Source: Acholeplasma sp.
Lineage (GTDB): Bacteria; Bacillota_I; Bacilli_A; Acholeplasmatales; Acholeplasmataceae
NCBI GenBank assembly: GCA_012837395.1
Contig: DURF01000177.1
Coordinates: 1-6,841, forward strand
DNA: 6,841 nucleotides
Reading direction: 5' to 3'
Shown: in pieces, positions 1 through 5,550 of the stretch
How the letters are laid out: each line of letters starts with the position of its first letter
How positions within the stretch are numbered: position 1 is the stretch's first letter
Made by a program: the position numbers and the translations under genes
Notes under the pieces: generated by a model
Told to the model about the DNA's origin: nothing
Databases searched by the model: none
What the model saw: only the letters and a program-made list of their open reading frames with translations

Positions 1-681
1 TGCATAAACTTCTTCGCCCTTTTTATTATAACCAATTAAAATGTTTGAAAGTCTTAATTTTAAATCTTGAAGTGATGTTGCAAGTGATAAAATTGCCATT
101 ATTTCACTTGCGGCAGTAATAATGAAATTATCTTTTCTATTAAGAGTTTCAACATTTCTTAAAGCGCGGTCATTAACATCAAGCGTACGAGGCCAAACAA
201 TGTTATTTTTATCTAAATTGAGACTATTACCGTAATAAATATGATTATCAATTACGGCACTTAAAAAATTATGAGCAGAACTTATCGCATGTAGGTCTCC
301 AGTAAAATGAAGATTTATTTTATCTCTTGGAATAATTTGTGTATAACCACCACCAGAAGCACCCCCTTTTAGTCCTAAAACTGGACCAACTGAAGGCTCT
401 CTTAAAGCTGCAACCACATTTTTTCCAATTCGTTTTAAACCATCAGCCATCGCTATTGACATTGTAGTTTTACCTTCACCAAAAGGAGTAGGTGTAATAG
501 CAGTAACTAATATTAATTTTCCATCCTTTTTGTCTTTTAGTCTTTCTAGTAAACCTAAATCTATTTTAGCAATCTTATTACCATATAAATTAATTTCATT
601 ATCTTTAATTCCTAAATTATTAGCAATCTCATTTATTGGTTTATAATTTGCGCTTTGTGAAATTTCTAAATCAGTTTTCAT
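1..681 (-). CDS. fhs: Formate--tetrahydrofolate ligase, N-terminal part (cut by window edge)
   Basis: Cytosolic enzyme that makes 10-formyltetrahydrofolate from formate, tetrahydrofolate and ATP, feeding one-carbon units to purine synthesis and initiator-tRNA formylation. Only the first 227 codons are present; the family is usually about 555 residues, so more than half lies beyond position 1. Visible family signatures are the P-loop TPTPFGEGKTT (residues 63-73), REPSVGPVLGLKGGASGGGY (94-113) and NLHFTGDLHAI (123-133), all in the expected order. The P-loop has Phe where many homologues have Ala. The start is ATG at 679-681, preceded on the minus strand by AAGGGG with about 7 nt spacing. The gene diverges from the ABC importer operon and shares the intergenic region with it. 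The identification is very secure; no frameshift is seen. Confidence 0.96.
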   Translation of the reverse strand, partial: MKTDLEISQSANYKPINEIANNLGIKDNEINLYGNKIAKIDLGLLERLKDKKDGKLILVTAITPTPFGEGKTTMSIAMADGLKRIGKNVVAALREPSVGPVLGLKGGASGGGYTQIIPRDKINLHFTGDLHAISSAHNFLSAVIDNHIYYGNSLNLDKNNIVWPRTLDVNDRALRNVETLNRKDNFIITAASEIMAILSLATSLQDLKLRLSNILIGYNKKGEEVYA

Positions 682-716
682 AGTTAGTCCCCTTATCTAT
701 CATTTTCTTTAAAATA

Positions 717-745
717 ATTATAACATAGTTATAAAACAAGATAAA
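717..745 (-). promoter_or_regulatory. Probable promoter of fhs (extended -10)
   Basis: On the minus strand a perfect TATAAT (plus-strand 717-722) is preceded by TGT, giving an extended -10 (TGnTATAAT). With a 17-nt spacer the -35 is a weak TTTATC (740-745). Transcription would start at about 709-711, leaving a leader of about 30 nt before the fhs ATG. The -10 lies inside a 17-bp inverted repeat (718-734). The assignment rests on motif match and position only. Confidence 0.55.
718..734. repeat. 17-bp inverted repeat over the fhs -10 box
   Basis: TTATAAC (718-724), a 3-nt spacer ATA, then GTTATAA (728-734) form a perfect dyad with 7-bp arms. It overlaps the fhs -10 element, a place where a dimeric repressor could block RNA polymerase. 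The arms are AT-rich, so chance formation is possible. No regulator gene is visible in the window. Confidence 0.35.
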
Positions 746-768
746 GAAACTAAAATGAGGATTTTGCC

Positions 769-797
769 TTTACAAGCAAAAATAATAGTGCTATAAT
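769..797 (+). promoter_or_regulatory. Promoter of the Tyr leader / ABC importer operon
   Basis: TTTACA (769-774) and a perfect TATAAT (792-797) are separated by exactly 17 nt. TGC directly before the -10 makes it an extended -10 as well. This is a strong sigma-A-type promoter. Transcription would start near 804, giving a leader RNA of about 265 nt before the first importer gene. That RNA contains the leader peptide and the attenuator. The promoter is divergent from the fhs promoter about 50 bp away. Confidence 0.85.
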
Positions 798-829
798 TGG
801 AACTAACATCAGAGGAATTGGTGATTGTT

Positions 830-892
830 ATGATTAAATTTAGTTTAACATCAAAAGTTTATTACTACTATTATAACCCGGGTAGATATTAA
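830..892 (+). CDS. Tyrosine-rich leader peptide (20 aa) of an attenuator
   Basis: A 20-codon ORF encodes MIKFSLTSKV-YYYYY-NPGRY and ends in TAA. Five consecutive Tyr codons lie at residues 11-15 (860-874), and Tyr20 is directly before the stop. The five codons mix TAT and TAC (TAT TAC TAC TAT TAT), so the run is not a simple codon repeat. GGTGAT at 820-825 matches the anti-Shine-Dalgarno sequence in a register that places ATG 830 at normal spacing. In-frame GTG (821) and TTG (818), behind AGAGGA (811-816), would add three or four residues without changing the Tyr run. The ORF lies between a strong promoter and an intrinsic terminator, just upstream of amino-acid importer genes, as expected of a trpL/pheL-type leader. 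Its likely role is to report charged tRNA-Tyr supply by ribosome position rather than to make a functional protein. A nascent-chain arrest peptide ending NPGRY is a less likely alternative. Confidence 0.85.
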   Translation: MIKFSLTSKVYYYYYNPGRY

Positions 893-1034
893 ATATCGCT
901 TGGTTTTTTATAATAGTAAAAAACAAGTGTTATTATAATATCTAGTTAAAAAATAGATAAAGTAATAACACACCAAAACATTAAATATTGTTAAAGCAAT
1001 GTGTTATTCGATAAACGGATAGCACATTTTTTTT
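883..1034 (+). promoter_or_regulatory. Five-segment tyrosine attenuator (alternative RNA structures)
   Basis: Five segments can pair only with their neighbours in turn. Segment 1, TAGATATTA (883-891), covers the end of the leader peptide and pairs over 9 bp with TAATATCTA (936-944) in segment 2. Segment 2 (927-944) instead pairs with segment 3 (954-971): GTGTTATTA with TAATAACAC (9 bp) and TATCTA with TAGATA (6 bp). Segment 3, AATAACACA (964-972), pairs over 9 bp with TGTGTTATT (1000-1008) in segment 4. Segment 4 (998-1010) pairs with segment 5 (1016-1028) to form the terminator. A further hairpin, 899-910 with 917-927 (11 bp, one bulged G), sits between segments 1 and 2. Inference: a ribosome at the stop codon hides segment 1, giving 2:3 and termination. 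A ribosome stalled at the early Tyr codons leaves 1:2 and 3:4, giving read-through. No T-box motif is present. Confidence 0.8.
998..1034 (+). terminator. Regulated intrinsic terminator (attenuator 4:5 stem)
   Basis: A continuous 13-bp stem (998-1010 with 1016-1028, including two G-U pairs) closes a 5-nt loop ATAAA. It runs into eight T residues (1027-1034). It lies between the operon promoter and the first importer gene, 35 nt before that gene's ATG. It would therefore stop all importer transcription unless prevented. Its 5' arm is complementary to 964-972, which supplies the antiterminator. Confidence 0.9.
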
Positions 1035-1069
1035 ATAAAAATAAACAAAAAAGAAAGAGGAAAAGAAAA

Positions 1070-2053
1070 ATGAAGAAAATAGGTTTATTTATATTAATGG
1101 TTACGACATTATTAGTAACAGTTGCTTGTAGTAAAGATGATAGAATTCAAGTGGGGATATTACAATTCTTATCACATGAAGATTTAGACCAAGCAAGAAT
1201 AGGTTTTATTAAAGCACTAGAAGAAGAAGGTTTTGTTGATGGGGATAATATTAAAATAACAGTATTAAATCCACAAGCTGATGCACAAACAATGCAAACT
1301 CAAGCCGCACAACTTGTAAGAAACTCAGATTTAATATTAGCAATTGCAACACCTGCGGCGGTTTCTGTTGTTAATGAGGCTAAAGATAAGGGGAGAAATA
1401 TTCCAATTCTCTTTACAGCAGTTACTGACCCACTTGATGCAAAATTAGTAACAAGTTTAGATAAACCCGGTGGAAATGTAACAGGAACTAGTGATCTAAA
1501 TCCAATTGTTGATCAAATGAGTTTAGTAAAAAGAATTAAACCAGAAGCAGAAACCGTTGGAATTTTATATACATCAAGTGAAACAAACTCGAAAGTTCAA
1601 GCTGATTTAGCAGTCGCTGAACTAACAAGACTAGGTTTAGCAAATAAAATATCAACAATTAATACCCTTTCAGACTTACCACATGTATTTGGGGAGTTAG
1701 CAAAAGATGTTGATGTAATTTATATTCCAAGTGATAACTTACTTGCAAGTTCAATGGGGGCTGTTGAAGTTGAACTTAAAAAACATGCAAACTTACAAGT
1801 ACCAATTATTACAACAACAATTCTTCAAGTAGAAAATGGTGGAACGCTAACTTTTGGCCTGAGTTACTTTAATTTAGGTAGACAAACCGGAACTATGGCT
1901 GCAAAAATTCTTAACGGTACAAGTGCTGGTAATATTGCAGTTGAAACAATTGAAGAAACAGAATTAATTATTAATAAAAAACAATTAGAAGAAGTACTAA
2001 ATTTAGAAATACCTCAAGACTTATTAGATGAGGCAGTTATTATATTAGAATAG
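1070..2053 (+). CDS. ABC importer substrate-binding lipoprotein (TrpX / ABC_sub_bind family), probably tyrosine
   Basis: A 327-aa extracytoplasmic solute-binding protein that should capture the substrate and deliver it to the permease encoded next. It begins with MKK, a hydrophobic stretch (residues 4-19) and a lipobox-like TVAC, so Cys20 is the probable lipid-anchored residue. Motifs of the ABC_sub_bind (PF04392) family are visible: GGNVTGTSD (134-142), SSETNS (169-174), YIPSDN (218-223) and FGLSYFNLGRQTG (262-274). ATG 1070 is chosen because AAAGAGG (1054-1060) lies 9 nt upstream and a signal peptide follows at once. An in-frame GTG at 1001 would sit inside the attenuator terminator and add a charged extension. 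The family is known mainly for aromatic amino acids, especially tryptophan; from memory, a Clostridioides difficile member, CD0873, binds tyrosine. The Tyr-rich leader suggests tyrosine here. The family is secure; the substrate is inferred. Confidence 0.93.
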   Translation: MKKIGLFILMVTTLLVTVACSKDDRIQVGILQFLSHEDLDQARIGFIKALEEEGFVDGDNIKITVLNPQADAQTMQTQAAQLVRNSDLILAIATPAAVSVVNEAKDKGRNIPILFTAVTDPLDAKLVTSLDKPGGNVTGTSDLNPIVDQMSLVKRIKPEAETVGILYTSSETNSKVQADLAVAELTRLGLANKISTINTLSDLPHVFGELAKDVDVIYIPSDNLLASSMGAVEVELKKHANLQVPIITTTILQVENGGTLTFGLSYFNLGRQTGTMAAKILNGTSAGNIAVETIEETELIINKKQLEEVLNLEIPQDLLDEAVIILE

Positions 2054-2062
2054 GAAGTTTAT

Positions 2063-3010
2063 ATGGACTACATTTATATTTTAAGAGATTCTATAGAATT
2101 AGGACTTATTTGGTCACTTCTAGCTTTAGGTGTCTTTGTATCATTTAGAATTTTAGATTTTGCTGACTTAACAGTTGAAGGAAGTATGGCACTTGGCGGA
2201 GCATTAACTGCTTCATTAATGCTAAAAGGTCACCCAATCTTTTCTAACTATTTTGTCGTAATAATTTTAGTAATAATCTTTGGAGCAATAGCTGGAATAA
2301 CAACCGGCGTTCTTCATACTAAACTAAAAATACCAGGCATACTAGCGGGTATTATTAGTATGACAGCACTTTATTCAATTAACTTAATGATAATGAAAGG
2401 TGCAAGCCTTTATATACCAGAAGCTATTACTATATATAACCCTTTAGATTGGTTTTTCAGTAATGTTATTGTAATTGAAAATCTAGCAACGCAAAGATTT
2501 ATTTCAAAAACATTAACATCATTTTTAGTGGTAGGACTTTTTACGACATTAATTTATTGGTTTTTTGGAACAGAAGTTGGAATGTCTGTTAGAACAATCG
2601 GTAGTAATAAACAAATGGCAAGAGCTCAAGGAATAAATACAGATAAGATGATTATTGTTGGACTTGCTATTTCCAATGCCTTAATAGCCTTAACAGGATC
2701 ACTTTATGCCCAAAGTTTTAAAACAAGTAATATGGATATCGGAAGAGGGACAATTGTAATTGGTCTTGCGGCAATTATTCTTGGTGAAACTATAGTAGGT
2801 AAAAAAACATTTAAAAGATGGTTAATTGCGGTTATAACCGGAAGTATAGTATTCCAATTATTAATTGGAATAGCTATAAATTTAGGATTTTCAGCCAATA
2901 ACTTAAAGTTATTACAAGCAATTCTAATTGCAATAGTTTTAGCAAATCCAACAATTAAAACATGGATTAAAGAAAGAAGAAATAAGGAAAAAGGTGAAAG
3001 TTATGCTTAA
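2063..3010 (+). CDS. ABC importer permease (TrpY-like, BPD_transp_2 family)
   Basis: A 315-aa integral membrane protein that forms the translocation channel of the importer. About eight or nine hydrophobic segments can be picked out, roughly at residues 12-33, 40-56, 63-85, 90-112, 148-167, 196-215, 229-245, 254-275 and 281-296. A hydrophilic stretch around residues 169-193 (GTEVGMSVRTIGSN onward, then the AQGIN segment) matches the cytoplasmic coupling loop that contacts the ATPase in the branched-chain amino acid/TrpY-type permease family. The C-terminus is strongly basic (KERRNKEK), consistent with a cytoplasmic end. The start at ATG 2063 is preceded by AGGAAG, which overlaps the lipoprotein gene's TAG stop; the gap is only 9 nt, so the two are cotranscribed. 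A single permease gene implies a homodimer. Substrate specificity cannot be read from this protein alone. Confidence 0.92.
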   Translation: MDYIYILRDSIELGLIWSLLALGVFVSFRILDFADLTVEGSMALGGALTASLMLKGHPIFSNYFVVIILVIIFGAIAGITTGVLHTKLKIPGILAGIISMTALYSINLMIMKGASLYIPEAITIYNPLDWFFSNVIVIENLATQRFISKTLTSFLVVGLFTTLIYWFFGTEVGMSVRTIGSNKQMARAQGINTDKMIIVGLAISNALIALTGSLYAQSFKTSNMDIGRGTIVIGLAAIILGETIVGKKTFKRWLIAVITGSIVFQLLIGIAINLGFSANNLKLLQAILIAIVLANPTIKTWIKERRNKEKGESYA

Positions 3011-3767
3011 AATACAAAATGTAACTAAAACCTTTAATAAAGAGATGTCTAAAGATTTAGTTAAAGTAGCTTTAGATAATATAAACTTAGAAATTAATGA
3101 AGGAGATTTCGTAACGATAATAGGTAGTAATGGTAGCGGTAAAACAACTCTATTAAATGTAATAAGTGGTGTTCATAAAATTGATAATGGTAATATATTA
3201 ATTAATAATAAAAATATAAATGATTTAAAAGAACATCAAAGAGCTAAATTTTTAGGTAGAGTATTTCAAGATCCACTTTTAGGAACAGCCGGCACAATGT
3301 CTGTTTTAGAAAATCTCTACTTAGCGAATCAAAAGGGAAGAAACAGAAAATTAAAATGGGCATTTAATAAAAAAGAAGAAGAAAAGTTTTATAATTTAGT
3401 TAAAGAGTTGAACTTAAATATTGAAAACAATTTAACTCAAAAAATTGGTTTATTATCAGGAGGTCAAAGACAAGCAATAACACTACTTATGGCAACGCTT
3501 CAAAAACCAGAAATTCTTCTTTTAGACGAACATACAGCGGCTCTTGATCCTAAAACAGCAGAAGTAGTTTTAAATTTAACAAATGAATTAATTAAAAAAC
3601 ATAATCTTACAACACTAATGATTACACATAATATGCGAGATGCATTAAATTATGGCAATAGATTAATTATGTTTAAAGAAGGAAAGATTGTTTTAGATGT
3701 TAAAGGAAAAGAAAAAGACAAATTAACAATTAAAGATTTATTATTTAAATTTGAAGACATTGATTAA
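3003..3767 (+). CDS. ABC importer ATP-binding protein (TrpZ-like)
   Basis: A 254-aa cytoplasmic ATPase that powers the importer. All ABC motifs are intact: Walker A GSNGSGKT (41-48), Q-loop VFQD (87-90), signature LSGGQRQ (151-157), Walker B ILLLDE (171-176), D-loop ALD (180-182) and H-loop His209 (ITHN). ATG 3003 is the preferred start because AAAGGTGA (2990-2997) lies 5 nt upstream and the protein then begins MLKIQNV, typical of the family. A GTG at 2994 would add three residues. The start lies inside the end of the permease gene (8-nt overlap, 3003-3010), which suggests translational coupling of the two subunits. The gene ends the operon and is followed at once by an intrinsic terminator. 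Confidence 0.95.
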   Translation: MLKIQNVTKTFNKEMSKDLVKVALDNINLEINEGDFVTIIGSNGSGKTTLLNVISGVHKIDNGNILINNKNINDLKEHQRAKFLGRVFQDPLLGTAGTMSVLENLYLANQKGRNRKLKWAFNKKEEEKFYNLVKELNLNIENNLTQKIGLLSGGQRQAITLLMATLQKPEILLLDEHTAALDPKTAEVVLNLTNELIKKHNLTTLMITHNMRDALNYGNRLIMFKEGKIVLDVKGKEKDKLTIKDLLFKFEDID

Positions 3768-3768
3768 C

Positions 3769-3796
3769 AAGGCGGATTTTTCCGTCTTTTCTTTTA
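3769..3796 (+). terminator. Intrinsic terminator of the ABC importer operon
   Basis: The stem AAGGCGGA (3769-3776) pairs with TCCGTCTT (3781-3788), including one G-U pair, around a TTTT loop. It runs into a T-rich tail (3787-3796). It begins two bases after the ATPase stop codon, so the importer operon is transcriptionally separate from the downstream genes. Confidence 0.88.
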
Positions 3797-3812
3797 CCAT
3801 TTGAAAAAAACA

Positions 3813-3838
3813 ATCAATTACATCATGATATAATTGAT
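3813..3838. promoter_or_regulatory. 26-bp dyad overlapping the promoter of the PIG-L operon
   Basis: An outer pair, ATCAATTA (3813-3820) and TAATTGAT (3831-3838), and an inner palindrome, ATCATGAT (3822-3829), share one centre (between 3825 and 3826). Twelve of thirteen symmetric positions match; only 3821/3830 do not. TATAAT (3829-3834), preceded by TGA, lies inside the dyad and forms an extended -10. The properly spaced -35 region is poor; TTGAAA at 3801-3806 would need a 22-nt spacer. The arrangement fits an operator over a weak-core promoter, with transcription starting near 3841. The binding protein is unknown. Confidence 0.6.
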
Positions 3839-3866
3839 ATATATAAATGCAGGGAGGTTAATATTT

Positions 3867-4562
3867 ATGAACAATGTTTTTATGGCAATTGGAGCTCATA
3901 TCGGTGATGTTGAATTAACATCAGGATTAGTTTTAGCAAATCAAGCATTAAAAGGAGATAAAATTATAACTGTTGCTTTAACTGCAGGTGAAAGAGGCAA
4001 TCCACCGCATTTAACAGTTAGCGAATATCGCATGCAAAAAGTAAAAGAAGCAAAAGAATTTGCTGAAGCCTTAAAGGGTGAAGCAATCATCTTTGATTAT
4101 AAAGACGGTGAATTACCAAATGATGAAAAAGTAAGACTTGAAGTCGCAAATTTAATTAGAAAATATAAACCGAAAATGATTTTTACGCATTGGCAAAACT
4201 CAATGCACAAAGATCATATAACAACTTCAAAAATTGTTGTAGATGCATCATTTTTCGCAGGAATTGACATGGGAGATAAATTAGTAGGCGATAGACATTA
4301 CGCACCAGTATATTTTGCAGAAAATTGGGAAGATGCTGATGATTTTAAACCATATTTATATATACCATGTTCAGAAGAAGCATTCAAACTTTGGAGTGAT
4401 GCAATATCTAAACACTGGTTTATTATGAATTCAAAATCATTTAAATATTATGATTACTACACTCACTTATCATATGTAAGAGGAGCACTAGCAAGAACAA
4501 CTCATGCACAGTGTTTCGCAGTTTTTGATTACCAGAAAAAAGTAATTAATAATAATTTATAA
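3867..4562 (+). CDS. PIG-L (LmbE-like) family deacetylase, AHxGD variant
   Basis: A 231-aa protein of the zinc-dependent PIG-L family, whose members remove acetyl groups from N-acetylglucosamine-type moieties in small molecules and glycoconjugates. The N-terminal motif is GAHIGDVE (residues 9-16) in place of the usual AHPDDxE. The downstream HKDH (114-117) matches the family's HPDH, so His11, Asp14 and His117 are the likely zinc ligands. The first Asp of AHPDD, the general base in MshB, is Gly13 here. TAGERGNPP (39-47) is typical of family members. No signal peptide is visible, so the protein is cytoplasmic. ATG 3867 has an excellent ribosome binding site, AGGGAGGT (3851-3858), 8 nt upstream; an upstream TTG (3834) falls in the -10 box and is rejected. 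It is first in an operon, 12 nt before a tandem acetyltransferase, so acetylation and deacetylation may belong to one pathway. The substrate is unknown. Confidence 0.88.
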   Translation: MNNVFMAIGAHIGDVELTSGLVLANQALKGDKIITVALTAGERGNPPHLTVSEYRMQKVKEAKEFAEALKGEAIIFDYKDGELPNDEKVRLEVANLIRKYKPKMIFTHWQNSMHKDHITTSKIVVDASFFAGIDMGDKLVGDRHYAPVYFAENWEDADDFKPYLYIPCSEEAFKLWSDAISKHWFIMNSKSFKYYDYYTHLSYVRGALARTTHAQCFAVFDYQKKVINNNL

Positions 4563-4574
4563 AAGGTTAATAAA

Positions 4575-5549
4575 ATGAATATTGTAAAATTAGAAAAATA
4601 TATGATTGAAGAAGTAGTAAACATTTGGAATACTGAAGTTAGTGCTTCTGGAATTTATAAACCATTTACGACAAAATCGTTTCAAGAAACATTTATTAAT
4701 AATAACTCATACAATAAAGAAGGAAGTTTAGTAATAAAATTAAATAACGAAATTATTGGTTATGGTAATGCAGTATTTAAAGATAAAAATGAAACAACCC
4801 CAGGTTTTATAACATGTGTTGTAATAAAAAAAGCTTATCAAAGAAAAGGTTATGGAACTATACTTTTAAAAGAGTTAGAAAACTTTTTAAAAGCTAATAA
4901 TAAAAACTATATTAGACAACTATTTTTAAATCCGATTTCCTTAGAATGGATTATTCCAAATACTAATAATCATGATCATCCAAATGCGCCAGCAGTTGAG
5001 TATAATTCAGCCTTTTATTTATTCTTATTAGCAAATGGTTATAATGTTTCTGGCCAACAACAAGATGCCTTTTATTTAAATATTACTAACTATGAAATAC
5101 CAGATAAAATAAAACAAATTAATAATAAAAATGAAAGTAATGGATATTATATTACTTTTTACGAAAAAGAGAAACATCACGGTTTTAAAGAATTATTTGA
5201 AGCCTTAAATAATCCGCTATGGTATGAAGCAGTTAAAAATAATCTTAAATTAGATAAACCTCATAAAATGTTAGTAGTTGTTAAGAACAATAAAATATTA
5301 GGTTGGACTGGACCACTTTTTACAACTAACTCTAAAAGAGGATATTTTGCAGGGATAGGTATCCATCCTAATATACAAGGGTTAGGAATAGGTTCAAGTT
5401 TATTTAGTGAACTAATATATCAATCTAAAATAAATGGTTCACAGTTTATGTCACTTTTCACAGGATCTGAAAATCCAGCAAGAAATATATATTTAAAAGC
5501 GGGATTTAAAATCGTTAAATCCTTCGCCGTATTAAGAAAGGAAATTTAA
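4575..5549 (+). CDS. Tandem GNAT-family N-acetyltransferase
   Basis: A 324-aa protein with two GNAT folds in one chain. The N-terminal copy (about residues 1-150) carries the acetyl-CoA pyrophosphate-binding motif QRKGYGT (89-95) after a beta-strand, ITCVVIKKAY. The C-terminal copy (about 170-324) carries QGLGIGS (268-274) after GIGIHPN, and ends with the usual GNAT sequence NIYLKAGFKIVKSF. Both loops look intact, so either or both halves may bind acetyl-CoA. The family transfers acetyl groups to amines of small molecules, sugars or proteins; the acceptor cannot be deduced. AAAAGG (4561-4566) lies 8 nt before ATG 4575, and the gap to the deacetylase gene is 12 nt, so the two are cotranscribed. 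A function linked to an amino sugar or aminoglycoside-like compound is possible but not shown. Confidence 0.87.
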   Translation: MNIVKLEKYMIEEVVNIWNTEVSASGIYKPFTTKSFQETFINNNSYNKEGSLVIKLNNEIIGYGNAVFKDKNETTPGFITCVVIKKAYQRKGYGTILLKELENFLKANNKNYIRQLFLNPISLEWIIPNTNNHDHPNAPAVEYNSAFYLFLLANGYNVSGQQQDAFYLNITNYEIPDKIKQINNKNESNGYYITFYEKEKHHGFKELFEALNNPLWYEAVKNNLKLDKPHKMLVVVKNNKILGWTGPLFTTNSKRGYFAGIGIHPNIQGLGIGSSLFSELIYQSKINGSQFMSLFTGSENPARNIYLKAGFKIVKSFAVLRKEI

Positions 5550-5550
5550 A

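Noticed and set aside
899..927. Stand-alone terminator from the hairpin 899-910/917-927
   Set aside because: The stem is mostly A-T, has a bulged G and is not followed by a T tract. It is better seen as an inner helix of the attenuator.
804..1034. T-box riboswitch upstream of the importer
   Set aside because: There is no T-box consensus (the AGGGTGG...ACCGCG type of antiterminator bulge) and no recognisable stem I specifier loop. The translated Tyr run and the alternating helices explain the region better.
1001..1069. Upstream GTG start adding 23 residues to the substrate-binding protein
   Set aside because: It lies inside the terminator stem, lacks a ribosome binding site and would put a basic extension before a clear lipoprotein signal peptide.
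2704..2898. Minus-strand ORF of 64 codons inside the permease gene
   Set aside because: It is antisense to a well-supported membrane protein, has no ribosome binding site evidence and resembles no known protein; it is a shadow of the real gene.
2994..3002. GTG start for the ATPase gene
   Set aside because: It is possible, but ATG 3003 has the better-registered AAAGGTGA site and gives the family's usual N-terminus.
3834..3866. Upstream TTG start for the PIG-L deacetylase
   Set aside because: It falls on the -10 box, so it would lie upstream of the likely transcription start. ATG 3867 has a near-perfect Shine-Dalgarno sequence.
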